Shown: piece after piece, positions 53,609-62,873 of the stretch
Position numbering within the stretch: position 1 is the stretch's first letter
Layout: each line of letters begins with the position of its first letter
DNA from: Peptococcaceae bacterium UBA4068
GTDB lineage: Bacteria; Bacillota; Dehalobacteriia; UBA4068
Direction of reading: 5' to 3'
Length of the DNA stretch: 62,956 nucleotides
Assembly: GCA_002382665.1 (NCBI GenBank)
Contig: DFZA01000008.1
Location: forward strand, 1 to 62,956
Translations under genes and position numbers: made by a program
The notes under the pieces: model-generated
Database searches by the model: none
The model's input: the letters and a program-made list of their open reading frames with translations, nothing else
Told to the model about the DNA's origin: nothing

Positions 53609-53892
53609 AGATCTTCCGGCAGACTCCGCCCTTCATGAAACAATAACGAAAGACAAAACAAGCAATCCTCTTCTCTTTGGTGGCCGAAATGAGCATGACA
53701 AATATGATAACCCTCATTATATAATGAATTCAGCGCCTCGAAACCGCTGCCTTGCTGCTCATCCAAGAGTTTTTGTTGCAAATAGGCGTTATAACGTTCC
53801 AATTCGCCAACGTGTTCACGTAACTCGGCAGCCTCAGACAACAACTTTTGCAATTGTTCATAAACAAGGGAAATATCATCGTAAAGAGTCAT
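53605..53892 (-). CDS. yabA: Replication initiation control protein YabA
   Basis: A 95-residue protein: an N-terminal coiled coil for tetramerisation (residues 1-50, YEQLQKLLSEAAELREHVGELERYNAYLQQKLL) and a C-terminal zinc-binding domain with CHAHFGHQREEDCLFCLSLL. YabA binds DnaA and DnaN to limit re-initiation. Its ATG follows the ricT TAG directly. Confidence 0.92.
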   Translation of the reverse strand: MTLYDDISLVYEQLQKLLSEAAELREHVGELERYNAYLQQKLLDEQQGSGFEALNSLYNEGYHICHAHFGHQREEDCLFCLSLLFHEGRSLPEDL

Positions 53893-54621
53893 CTATTGAT
53901 TATCGTCCTCCAGGCTCAAGAGACTTGCTTCATCAATTTCTTCATCTTCGGTTAAATACTTGGGTTTAGGACAATTTTCGCAATTACCTTCGAAATGTTC
54001 ATACTTTAGACAGCACATCAAACGGCCGCAAATACCGGATATTTTGGCCGGGTTAAGCGAAAGATTTTGTTTTTTTGCCATTTTAATAGATACAGGCTGA
54101 AAATCGTCAAGCACGCTGTGGCAGCATAATACCCTGCCGCAAGTACCAATACCGCCGATTAACTTCGCTTCGTCGCGTACGCCAATTTGCCTTAGCTCAA
54201 TACGGGTACGGAAAACAGCTGCCAAATCTTTAACCAATTCTCTGAAATCAACACGCCCGTCAGATGTAAAGTAGAAGATGATCTTGCTGACATCAAATGT
54301 GTATGAAACATCAATAAGTTTAATAGGCAAATTATGCTGCAGAATCTTTTTTTTGCAGATTTGAAACGCTTCTTTCTCGCCGGCAATGTTTTCTTCATGT
54401 TTACGCAAATCTGCTTCTGTAGCTTTTCGCAGCACGTTTTTCAGCTCACTTGATATTTCGCTTTCCTCAATTTCTCGGGTAGCAATCACTACCGTGCCAA
54501 ACTCCAAACCGCGAGAAGTCTCAACAATTACCGAATCAGAGACATTCAGCTGGAAACCACAAGGATTGAAATAATATATTTTACCGGGTTTTTTAAATCG
54601 AACCCCTACTATTGTGACCAT
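53893..54621 (-). CDS. ricT: PSP1-domain protein RicT (YaaT)
   Basis: From the ATG at 54621 (TTGGAGGTAATT upstream) the product has 242 residues with a PSP1 domain (IYYFNPCGFQLNVSDSVIVETSRGLEFGTVV and the KIIFYFTSDGRVDFRELVKDLA strand) and the Cys set CGRVLCCHSVL, CGRLMCCLKYEHF and CENCPKPK. In Bacillus RicT joins RicA and RicF to form an Fe-S complex that supports RNase Y action and sporulation. It is downstream of holB in the usual order, here separated by the 55-61 kb insert. Confidence 0.93.
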   Translation of the reverse strand: MVTIVGVRFKKPGKIYYFNPCGFQLNVSDSVIVETSRGLEFGTVVIATREIEESEISSELKNVLRKATEADLRKHEENIAGEKEAFQICKKKILQHNLPIKLIDVSYTFDVSKIIFYFTSDGRVDFRELVKDLAAVFRTRIELRQIGVRDEAKLIGGIGTCGRVLCCHSVLDDFQPVSIKMAKKQNLSLNPAKISGICGRLMCCLKYEHFEGNCENCPKPKYLTEDEEIDEASLLSLEDDNQ

Positions 54622-54684
54622 AATTACCTCCAATATAAATCTATAACTTTATTATTATACCATATCCGCCAGCATAGATATTGC

Positions 54685-54919
54685 TGGCTTTTCGCTATGC
54701 GGGAAAACTTCTAGCTTAAATAGGCACTTAGCCGCTTGTGCCTGTGCAGCTATTCTAGATGGCTTTTCCCTAGGCGGGAAAACCTCTAGCTTAAATAGAC
54801 GCTCAGCCGCTTGTGCCTGTGCAGCTATTCTAGCTGGCTTTTCCCTAGACGGGAAAACCTCTAGCTTAAATAGGCGCTCAGCCTCGAAATCGGAGATTTC
54901 GGCCTGTGCAGCTATTATA
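54685..54919. repeat. Three tandem 75-bp hairpin-forming repeats
   Basis: Three consecutive copies begin at 54685, 54760 and 54835, with a period of exactly 75 bp for the first two; the third copy runs to about 54919. Each has the order TGGCTTTTC..., a small inverted repeat (TTTTCCC/GGGAAAA), CTCTAGCTTAAATAG, an AGGC...GCCT hairpin, CTGTGCAGCTATT. Copies 2 and 3 are nearly identical over the first 60 bp. In copy 3 the hairpin is replaced by CGAAATC-GGA-GATTTCG. No ORF is supported. They lie 64 bp upstream of ricT. They are not CRISPR: there are no unique spacers. Confidence 0.85.
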
Positions 54920-55602
54920 CTCTAAATATCCAATTAAACGCAAGGTATTTTACCATAAGCGCTGGGAAAGTATTCTTGATTGATATACTTTCGTCATCAT
55001 GTTCTATCTACCTTTTTCGTATTTAAAAACAAAGTCGATAATCAACAATATTTAAATAATTAGCAGACTAATTAATTGGCATTTTGGTGACATGTTGTAT
55101 TAATTAATGTAATATAAAATTTACTAGTCTAATTGGCATGTATTTTAGATGCATGGCATTATAGGGATAATGCTTGCTTTATATGCAGAAGATCCTTATT
55201 TTATATAATCTCACCTCATTCGCCTAACGAGTTGATATATTTTGAAGCTTTTCCCTTGTTTTATTATAATATTTCAGCCAAGTTTTTGCGCATCCGTTTT
55301 GAGTTCTTGTTTTTTTTAATTATTGTCATTATTCATCGTTCATGACATTTTATCATTATTTTTTGAATATTAGTATTAATAATTAGCTCCTGTCAATTTG
55401 TTATTATATGCTATGGAAGTATAATCATAATGTACCCAATATAAAATGAAGGACAATATTATAAATATATTGACATTGTAGTTATTGTCTTATCTGGGAG
55501 TTGCTTTTTCGAGCGCCTAAAAGTGCTGCGTAAAGCAAGTCTTTTTGATAGAAATACTAAGGGGGATATTACTTAAAAAGAAATACGAAAGGGGATTTTA
55601 AA
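54920..55602. other. Gene-free AT-rich stretch upstream of the Mop gene
   Basis: I see no credible gene in this 680-bp stretch. It holds a direct repeat of TAATTGGCAT (55073-55082 and 55130-55139), a perfect inverted repeat GCATTAT-AGGG-ATAATGC (55156-55173) and candidate promoter elements close to the Mop gene. The length suggests a regulated or multi-site leader. Confidence 0.5.
55398..55425 (+). promoter_or_regulatory. Candidate promoter for the Mop gene
   Basis: A -35 TTGTTA (55398-55403) and a perfect -10 TATAAT (55420-55425) are 16 bp apart, leaving a leader of about 170 bases. A second TTGACA at 55470 lacks a convincing -10. Confidence 0.4.
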
Positions 55603-58437
55603 ATGAAACCAATTGTATTAACCGTCAATGGGGTAGAACACACAGTAGTCTGCGATCCGGAGCGAGATAACTTAGCAGATTGCCTGCGTAATCTGGGTTT
55701 CACCGGAGTAAAGGTTGGCTGCGGTACAGGTGAATGCGGAACATGCTCAGTAATACTGAACGGGAAAGTCATCCGTTCCTGTGTCAGAAAGATGAAGAAT
55801 GTCCCGGAGTACAGCAAGATTACGACTATCGAAGGAATCGGCATTCCCGGTAAACTGCATCCGTTACAACAGGCCTGGGTTTCCTGCGGCGCCGTCCAGT
55901 GCGGTTTCTGCTCACCGGGATTTATCGTATCTTCCAAGGCGCTTTTGGAAGAAAACCCGAACCCGACCAGAGAAGAAGTACGTGCATGGTTTAAGAGCCA
56001 TAACAACGCCTGCCGTTGCACCGGTTACAAACAGATTACAGACGCTGTTATGATGGCAGCCGAAGTTATGCGCGGAGAAAAGACCATGGATGACATTACC
56101 TTTAAGGTACCAGCCGACGGACGTATTTACGGCACCACGGTTCCGAGACCGACTGCCGTTGGCAAGGTCACCGGTACGCTTGATTACGGAGCCGATCTAA
56201 ACGCCAAACTCCCGGACGGCGCTCTTTATATGGCCCCGGTGCTGGCAAGAGTCAGCTGCGGCAAATTGATTTCCGCTGATTACAGCGAAGCGGAAAAGAT
56301 GCCCGGCGTTGAAAAGATCGTTACCTGCAAAGATGTCAAAGGTACCAACCGCATCTTTTTGATGGACGGTAAAAAGCGCACTAAAAATCCCGGCAATCTC
56401 AGACCGATCCTGGTTGAAGATAATATTTTCCGTTACGGCGATGTAGTAGCATTGGTATGCGCTACCAGTAAACAGGAAGCCATAGCCGCAGCTGAAAAAG
56501 TAAAATTAGAAATTGAAAAGCTTCCGGCTAATATGAGCGTTTTGGAATCCCTCGCAGACGGCGCACCGCAAATCCACGAAGGCATACCCAATGCATATAT
56601 GGAAGTACCGCACATTTTAGGTGAAGAAACGACCCCGATTTATGAAAAAGCCGCTTATACTGTGCAGGCCAGCTATTCCACACAACGTCAGCCGCACTTC
56701 TCGCTGGAGCCTGAAACCGGCTTGGCTTATGTAGACGATCAGGGTGTACTGACCATCCATTATAAATCCCAATTCATTTATATAGTCAAACCCGCTCTTT
56801 CCAAAGGCGTGGGTTTTGAAAAAGAAAATATCCGTTTAGTGGGCAACAATGCCGGTGCCAGCTTTGGCTACAGCATGTCCCCTGCTTATCCGGCTCTGCT
56901 GGCTGTTGGCACTATTGCCACCGGCAAGCTTTGCGCCATGGATATGAGTTTTGCGGATCATATGCATTATTCGCCCAAACGTAATGCCAGCTATACAAAT
57001 TGTAAGTTTGCTGCCGATAAAGACGGCAAGTTACTGGCAATGGATTACCATCTATGTTATGATGTTGGCCCTTATTCCACCTTTTCCAATGCTTGCCTGG
57101 AAAAGGGACCTACTTACATGGGCAACCCCTATAAGGTTCGCAATATCAGAGGCTTGACTCAGATGGTCTTTACCAACCACGCCTGCACAGCTCCATACCG
57201 CAGTTACGGTACTGTCAGCTCGACCTGGGCCACGGAAGTCGCTTTAAATGAGCTGGCACTCAAGATGGGCATGGATCCCTTTGAATTCCGCGCCCTCAAC
57301 GTCTATAAACAAGGTGACCTTGGCAACACGGATTGTCTCTTTGAAAGCTACGAGTTACCCGGTATGTTCGATAAAGCCCGTCCAATTTACAAGGAATGGA
57401 AAGCCAGAGCAGCAGCTGAAAGCACTCCAGAGATTAAACGCGGCGTTGGCGTTGCCTGCAGTACCTATAAAGCCGGCGCTAACGTAAACGACCAGGCTGA
57501 AAGCCATCTGGAACTAATGCCGGACGGCACCGTTAACCACTATAACAGCTGGGAAGATTTAGGTCAGGGCGGCGATGTCGGTACGCTGGTGCATACCCAT
57601 GAGTGCCTGCGTCCGTTGGGATTGACCATCGATCAGATCCATGTGATTATGAACGATACCGGCAAGTGCCCGAATTCCGGTCCTGCTGCCGGCAGCCGTT
57701 CTCACCTGATGACCGGTAGAGCCACAGAGGCCGCCGCGGCAAAGATGCTGGCAGCTATGAAAAAAGCAGACGGCACCTATCGCACTTATGATGAAATGGT
57801 CAAAGAAGGACTACCTACTAAGTTTGAAGGCATCTACTCTTCCGCCGGCGAGTCGGATTTAAGCAATGTTGATGAAAATACAGGCTTGGGCAAAAATGTC
57901 AACAATGATGCCTGGAACGTTATGTTGGCGGCAATCGCTGTTGAAGTTGCTACCGGTAAGGTTACCGTGGAACACTTCTACTGCATCAGCGACATCGGCA
58001 CAATCGGCTCTATCCACGCAGTGGAAGGCCAGGCATATAGCGGCATCCAACACAGTATCGGTATGGCGCTGTCTGAAGACATGCGTGAAGATTTACCTGA
58101 TCGTAAAAAGTCTGAGACTATGCATGGCTGCGGCTTCCCCTACATCGACATGGTACCTGACGATATGCAGATTGAATTCGTTGACAGTTGGCGCGAACGT
58201 GGATCGCATGGTAGCGGCGGCTGCTCAGAATCTTACCAGTCCGGAGGTCATGCGGCTGTTATGAATGCGATTACCGATGCCTGTGGCATAGTCGTCCGTG
58301 AGCTGCCTGCCACTCCAGATAAGGTCCTTGCTGAATTAAAGAACGTTGCAGCGGGCAAACCCACCGAACCAAAGGATTATTACCTCGGTTGCGATCTGTA
58401 CGAACACCTGGAAGATATTAAAAATAATCCTGTATAA
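55603..58437 (+). CDS. Mop-type molybdenum aldehyde oxidoreductase (xanthine oxidase family)
   Basis: A 944-residue single-chain enzyme, colinear with Desulfovibrio gigas Mop (907). The two [2Fe-2S] clusters have their ligands at the same numbers: Cys40, 45, 48, 60 and Cys100, 103, 137, 139. The Moco domain follows (QRQPHFSLEPETG; NNAGASFGYSMSP; CTAPYRSYG with the Arg; QGGDVG; NSGPAAGSRSHLMTG), and the active-site Glu is Glu876 in GSGGCSE. It has no FAD domain, so electrons leave through the clusters, probably to the fusion protein downstream. Ribosome site AAAGGGG. Aldehyde substrate unknown. Confidence 0.93.
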   Translation: MKPIVLTVNGVEHTVVCDPERDNLADCLRNLGFTGVKVGCGTGECGTCSVILNGKVIRSCVRKMKNVPEYSKITTIEGIGIPGKLHPLQQAWVSCGAVQCGFCSPGFIVSSKALLEENPNPTREEVRAWFKSHNNACRCTGYKQITDAVMMAAEVMRGEKTMDDITFKVPADGRIYGTTVPRPTAVGKVTGTLDYGADLNAKLPDGALYMAPVLARVSCGKLISADYSEAEKMPGVEKIVTCKDVKGTNRIFLMDGKKRTKNPGNLRPILVEDNIFRYGDVVALVCATSKQEAIAAAEKVKLEIEKLPANMSVLESLADGAPQIHEGIPNAYMEVPHILGEETTPIYEKAAYTVQASYSTQRQPHFSLEPETGLAYVDDQGVLTIHYKSQFIYIVKPALSKGVGFEKENIRLVGNNAGASFGYSMSPAYPALLAVGTIATGKLCAMDMSFADHMHYSPKRNASYTNCKFAADKDGKLLAMDYHLCYDVGPYSTFSNACLEKGPTYMGNPYKVRNIRGLTQMVFTNHACTAPYRSYGTVSSTWATEVALNELALKMGMDPFEFRALNVYKQGDLGNTDCLFESYELPGMFDKARPIYKEWKARAAAESTPEIKRGVGVACSTYKAGANVNDQAESHLELMPDGTVNHYNSWEDLGQGGDVGTLVHTHECLRPLGLTIDQIHVIMNDTGKCPNSGPAAGSRSHLMTGRATEAAAAKMLAAMKKADGTYRTYDEMVKEGLPTKFEGIYSSAGESDLSNVDENTGLGKNVNNDAWNVMLAAIAVEVATGKVTVEHFYCISDIGTIGSIHAVEGQAYSGIQHSIGMALSEDMREDLPDRKKSETMHGCGFPYIDMVPDDMQIEFVDSWRERGSHGSGGCSESYQSGGHAAVMNAITDACGIVVRELPATPDKVLAELKNVAAGKPTEPKDYYLGCDLYEHLEDIKNNPV

Positions 58438-58461
58438 GCAAACGAATCTCTACAGGAATAC

Positions 58462-58498
58462 AAAAGCAGACGCCGTTACTCACAGCGTCTGCTTTTTT
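58462..58498 (+). terminator. Terminator of the Mop gene
   Basis: A 12-bp stem (AAAAGCAGACGC and its complement) with an 11-base loop is followed by TTTTTT. Confidence 0.9.
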
Positions 58499-58635
58499 AA
58501 AAAAGGAACACGTTTACTGGTGATTTATTGAACAAACTTGATCACCCAAAGCAGCTATATTATAATAATATTATCAAGCCAACATAATCAACTATCGCAG
58601 CCATATATCGAATATGCAGACAGGATGGTGATTGG

Positions 58636-61119
58636 ATGGAAATGAAGGATTTAGTAGGGACTTCCAAACGATGCGTTAAGGACGCGGAGGCGCCTTGTAT
58701 GACTTCATGTCCTTTTAATGTAGATGTTCGCAATCTGACGAGGCGGATACGGGTCGGAAATTTCAATGGCGCTTTTTCCAGATATAAAAAGCAAGTTATT
58801 TTTCCGGAGATCGTCAGCCGGATTTGTCCGCATTATTGTGCAAATACCTGCGCTGAAACGAACAAGAATTTACAGGTGGATATCGGTAGCCTAGAATTAG
58901 CAGCCTGCCGTTTTCATGACAGCGGCAGTCCAAACTATGCTACACACAGCAAAAAATCAGAAAAGATCGCAATCGTAGGCGGCGGCCTTGCCGGTTGTAC
59001 AGCCGCGTTTTTACTAACCGCCAAAGGGTATCAGGTAGAACTCTTTGAACGGAATTCTCGGCTGGGGGGCTCTTTATCCGCTTATCCGGAGCAGATATTA
59101 CCCCCCTATGCACTGGAACAGGACTTTTTGCAATTATACGAGTCGGATAACTTGACGATCCGTTGTAACACCAAGGTCAGCAGCCTTAACGAACTAGATT
59201 TTGACGCGGTACTGCTCGCTACCGGCACGGCCGGAAACCCTCCCGGTGCGGCATTACAAGATTGGAATCCGCTGACACTGCAAAGTTCCGTACCAAATGT
59301 ATTTTATGCCGGCAAACTGGTTCTTGCAGAGAACGCAGGAGATATCCGTGCCATGGTTTCTGCCAGACAAGCCAGCGAAAGCGTGGATCGTTTTCTGCAG
59401 GGAGTTTCTCTGACTTTGGACAGAACTATCCCGAATTATGGAAAAGCGACAGATATTTCTTCGTCACCTGCTCCTGTGCGTGAACTAAGCCGTGAAGAAG
59501 CAATTACGGAGGCTGCAAATTGTACTTTCTGCTATTGCAATAATTGTCTGTCTTGCCCGCTGCTTGGCAAATATAAGGAAACGCCGAAGGAATACGCGGC
59601 AGAAGTTCTCCAAAATCTGAATGTAATAGAAAGGCTTGACGCTCCTGTCAATAAACGAATGATTTATTCCTGTAATTTATGCCACGATTGCAGTAGCGTA
59701 TGCCCGGTCGGCATCGATATGGGAGAAGTCTTTTTATTAGGTAGGCGGATGCTGCATAAAAAAGGCAAAACGCGTGATGCTATTTATGATTACTGGCTGC
59801 GGGATATGGTGTTCCAAAATACGGAAGCAGGACTATTAAAGAAACAGCCTGGCAAGGAAGAATGTGCATATCTATTTTTTCCCGGCTGCCAGCTGGGAGG
59901 AGTTTTACCGGACACACTGCGCCGGACATACAAGTATCTATGTCACGTGCTTGCTGGTGGCGTCGCATTAAAACTGGGTTGTTGCGGCGCGCCGGCGGAC
60001 TGGTCCGGAGACGAGGCGCTTTATGCCCAAGTGCGGGATAGTTTTCTGCAGGATTGGCTGAGTTTGGATAAACCGCAGGTAATTATCGCCTGTCCTTCCT
60101 GTGCTTCTTTACTGCAAAGGGAATTACCGGAAATCCCCTTGCTGAGCCTCTGGGACATCCTTGCCAAGCATATTCCCCCGCAAGCCATATACGGCAATAA
60201 CCGTCAGGTTTCGGTATTCGATCCCTGCACGTCAGATGCGGCGGGAAATAGTGCGGAAAGTGCTCGGAGTATACTGCATGCTCTTTCATATCAGCCTGTT
60301 CACATAGAGCGTCAACCGGGCAGTGGAACTTGCTGCGGATATGGCGGTTTGATCTCCGCAGTTGATCCTGAGTTGGCGGAAGAAATCACCAACCAACGCG
60401 TTTCCGCTTCACCTTATGATTATGTGACTTATTGTATAAATTGCCAGGACACGTTCTTGTCGGTGGGAAAAAACAGTCGGCATTTGCTGGAATTACTCTT
60501 CGATTCTACTTCTTTTGATGAAGCCTCTTCTATCCCTACCTTAACGGAGCGGCGTGCATCTGTATTAAAATTAAAAAAAGAACTCCTGTCGGAGTTATGG
60601 AATGAAGATTGGCAGCCACCAGCTGAGCCTGAATGTGAATTACTCATATCGGATGATTTATGGGCAAAAATGCAAAAGTCGCGGATACTGCTTGCTGATA
60701 TCCAAAAGGTTATCATCAATGCCGAGCAAAATCACTGTTATTTTATTAGGGAAACGAACGGAGCGCATATTGCCTCCCTGCGTCAGGGTCCAATAACCTA
60801 TTGGGCAGAATACTCTGTGCCTGCAGCGGCCGATCCTATTGCTGCTTTCAAATTGCTTAACGTCTATACTCATCGAATGGAATTGCAAGAAGCTGATGCG
60901 TCCACCTTGAAGTCTGATGCCAACACAAAGGTGCTTGCGGAGATCAGCTGCGGGCAGTGCAGCAATAAATTAGAGATACATGATCGGAATCTCTTTTATC
61001 TTGATCATTATCTGCAACACGGTCTTCCCTGTTGTCATGAATGCGGAAGAATTTATATTCCCGAGGAGTTGGCTACCGGTAAGATGCAGGAAGTGGAAAT
61101 GGCATTTGAAGACAAGTAA
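58636..61119 (+). CDS. Fusion redox protein: GltD-like flavoprotein + HdrD-like CCG Fe-S module + C-terminal zinc-ribbon-like domain
   Basis: An 827-residue three-part protein. Residues 1-100 form a GltD-like Fe-S N-domain (Cys13, 21, 25 and Cys64, 68, 72). Residues 110-260 have a nucleotide-binding GGGLAGCTAA and a short second half. Residues 290-360 hold a 4Fe-4S dicluster (Cys296/299/301/304/307 and CNLCHDCSSVCP at 346-356). Residues 415-605 are an HdrD/GlpC-type CCG pair (PGC..GCCG; DPC..TCCGYGG; CINC). Residues 670-827 look like a separate small redox protein with CGQC (772-775) and CCHEC (799-803). It is probably the electron partner of Mop. The start has a weak ribosome site. Confidence 0.85.
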   Translation: MEMKDLVGTSKRCVKDAEAPCMTSCPFNVDVRNLTRRIRVGNFNGAFSRYKKQVIFPEIVSRICPHYCANTCAETNKNLQVDIGSLELAACRFHDSGSPNYATHSKKSEKIAIVGGGLAGCTAAFLLTAKGYQVELFERNSRLGGSLSAYPEQILPPYALEQDFLQLYESDNLTIRCNTKVSSLNELDFDAVLLATGTAGNPPGAALQDWNPLTLQSSVPNVFYAGKLVLAENAGDIRAMVSARQASESVDRFLQGVSLTLDRTIPNYGKATDISSSPAPVRELSREEAITEAANCTFCYCNNCLSCPLLGKYKETPKEYAAEVLQNLNVIERLDAPVNKRMIYSCNLCHDCSSVCPVGIDMGEVFLLGRRMLHKKGKTRDAIYDYWLRDMVFQNTEAGLLKKQPGKEECAYLFFPGCQLGGVLPDTLRRTYKYLCHVLAGGVALKLGCCGAPADWSGDEALYAQVRDSFLQDWLSLDKPQVIIACPSCASLLQRELPEIPLLSLWDILAKHIPPQAIYGNNRQVSVFDPCTSDAAGNSAESARSILHALSYQPVHIERQPGSGTCCGYGGLISAVDPELAEEITNQRVSASPYDYVTYCINCQDTFLSVGKNSRHLLELLFDSTSFDEASSIPTLTERRASVLKLKKELLSELWNEDWQPPAEPECELLISDDLWAKMQKSRILLADIQKVIINAEQNHCYFIRETNGAHIASLRQGPITYWAEYSVPAAADPIAAFKLLNVYTHRMELQEADASTLKSDANTKVLAEISCGQCSNKLEIHDRNLFYLDHYLQHGLPCCHECGRIYIPEELATGKMQEVEMAFEDK

Positions 61120-61190
61120 TATTTATTCACATGGACTATAAACCCCTATTCTTTGGCATCTATGAATCTGTCTTCGGCAAGAGTATCTTC

Positions 61191-62027
61191 CTAACGCAAG
61201 GCATTTTGCCACAAGCGCAGGAAAATAACATCAGTTAATATTTTGCGGTTGATATTGCGATATATATAATCAATAGCATTCTCCATCATCATTGCTGATT
61301 TCAGTGCCTGCTCAGGTGTAAAAGGCAATTGCCGTTCGCCTCTGATTGACGACACCAACAGCCACAATAATGCTGTGAAATAATGAAGCTGTTGTTGCTT
61401 ATCATTCTCGCTTATCACCGTTTTAGCTCTGAGCAATACCTGCCAACATTGCAGTTGAGGTAGCGATAGCAGTAGCTCCTGAGCCTGTGGTATTAATTTT
61501 TCGACTTCATTATCGTCAATAATAGCAACCGATTCCCTGCCGCAGCCAAACACCTGACAGCGTGAGATAATTGTCGGCAAAAGTCGATCAATATTATCGG
61601 CCAGCAAAATAAATAAGGTGTTGTCCGGCGGTTCTTCAAGTGTTTTCAGCAAACTGTTGGCTGCCGCCTCCTGCATCAACTCGGCATTAACGATAATAAA
61701 TACTTTTACTCGGCCATATATCGCCTTTCTGGTAGCTATTTCCTGCACCGAACGCATTTTTTCGATGCGGTGCAGATTTTTTTCCGGATAGATAATATGC
61801 AACTCCTCAAATACTCCCGCAGCAATTTTTCGGCATACTTGACAATCACCGCAGGCCAGACCATCTATAGGCGTAAGACAGTTGTTACATTGAGCTAAAA
61901 ATAAAGCCGCGTTATAAGCATCATCGCCTGACAAAATAAAGGCATGACCGAAGACGCCACCCCTGGCAATTGCCTCCAGCTGGTCTTTGATAGGTGTCAG
62001 AAAGCGTAATTCATAGTCTTCATTCAT
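61191..62027 (-). CDS. holB: DNA polymerase III delta-prime subunit
   Basis: A 278-residue clamp-loader subunit. HAFILSGDDAYNAALFLAQ replaces a working P-loop (no GKT), as in other non-catalytic delta-prime subunits. The zinc site is CNNCLTPIDGLACGDCQVC, and the AAA+ core has VFIIVNAELMQEAAANSLLKTLEEPPDNTLFILLADNIDRLLPTIISRCQ with the SRC motif. The C-terminal collar domain is helical. It overlaps tmk by 8 bp. Confidence 0.92.
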   Translation of the reverse strand: MNEDYELRFLTPIKDQLEAIARGGVFGHAFILSGDDAYNAALFLAQCNNCLTPIDGLACGDCQVCRKIAAGVFEELHIIYPEKNLHRIEKMRSVQEIATRKAIYGRVKVFIIVNAELMQEAAANSLLKTLEEPPDNTLFILLADNIDRLLPTIISRCQVFGCGRESVAIIDDNEVEKLIPQAQELLLSLPQLQCWQVLLRAKTVISENDKQQQLHYFTALLWLLVSSIRGERQLPFTPEQALKSAMMMENAIDYIYRNINRKILTDVIFLRLWQNALR

Positions 62028-62658
62028 GGCTGCATCCAGCCTTTGCTAAGTAATCTTCAATATGGAGGCAGATTTTTTCCGCCACAGCAGTGATATTACT
62101 GGTAGCGTCAATCCTGATTATCCGCTGCGGATATTGCAGCGCCAGTTGACGGTAACTGTCAATGATCGTCTGAAAAAAATTACCGTTTTGCTGTTCGATT
62201 TTATCTAGTTGTGTTTTTTGCCGTCTTCTGGCTATCTCCAGAGGTAGATCCAGATAGAAGGTCAATTCAGGTTTCAGACCGCCGGTCGCAAAGTCATTAA
62301 TTCTTTCGATAAAATCTTTGTCCAGTCCCCTGCCGCCGCCTTGATAAGCAACGGTAGAGTCAATATAACGGTCACAGAGGACAATCTTTCCTGCCGCCAG
62401 GGCAGGTTTTATTACCAGATCAACATGCCGGACGCGATCTGCCGAAAATAACAGTAATTCTTCTTTAGCGCTCAACGCTGCCGATGATTGATCCAACAAC
62501 CACTTGCGGATTTGTTTTCCTAAATCACTGCCTCCCGGTTCCTTTGTTAATAAAACGCTGTATCCGGTCTCTTTGAGCCGTTTACCAACCAATTGCTGCA
62601 TCAGGCTTTTGCCACTACCGTCGATTCCTTCAAAGCTAAAAAAGTGTCCTTTTGCCAT
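62020..62658 (-). CDS. tmk: Thymidylate kinase
   Basis: From the ATG at 62658 (CAGGAGGAAAAT upstream) the enzyme has 212 residues. FFSFEGIDGSGKSLMQ is the P-loop, TKEPGGSDLG the DR-type base contact, LCDRYIDSTVAYQGGGRGLD the DRY motif, and the lid is near PLEIARRRQKTQLDK. It phosphorylates dTMP to dTDP. It leads the tmk-holB pair. Confidence 0.95.
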   Translation of the reverse strand: MAKGHFFSFEGIDGSGKSLMQQLVGKRLKETGYSVLLTKEPGGSDLGKQIRKWLLDQSSAALSAKEELLLFSADRVRHVDLVIKPALAAGKIVLCDRYIDSTVAYQGGGRGLDKDFIERINDFATGGLKPELTFYLDLPLEIARRRQKTQLDKIEQQNGNFFQTIIDSYRQLALQYPQRIIRIDATSNITAVAEKICLHIEDYLAKAGCSHE

Positions 62659-62811
62659 ATTTTCCTCCTGACGCAAGTTAAGTCTATTTTGATATATTTT
62701 CGCCATCGTATCCTAACAACCTTTTTTCTGTACGCAACTTAGCTTGACATATTTATGCAGGATAACACAAGGTAGATTAGTGTTTGATTTGTTTTAATAT
62801 AAACAAATTAA

Positions 62812-62840
62812 TTGACAACTGACACTTGATAATGTAATAT
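62812..62840 (+). promoter_or_regulatory. Promoter of tRNA-Ala
   Basis: A perfect -35 TTGACA (62812-62817) and a -10 TAATAT (62835-62840) are 17 bp apart. Confidence 0.78.
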
Positions 62841-62873
62841 ATATTTTGCTGGTTAAAATTTCAAATTAAACTT

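Noticed and set aside
54685..54919. Possible CRISPR array
   Set aside because: The units are directly abutting 75-bp repeats with no unique spacers, and no cas genes are in the window.
55133..55345. 70-codon ORF upstream of Mop
   Set aside because: No ribosome site, AT-driven composition and no recognisable domain.
58636..61119. Selenocysteine in the Mop partner protein
   Set aside because: The whole frame is open without internal TGA; all redox positions are Cys.
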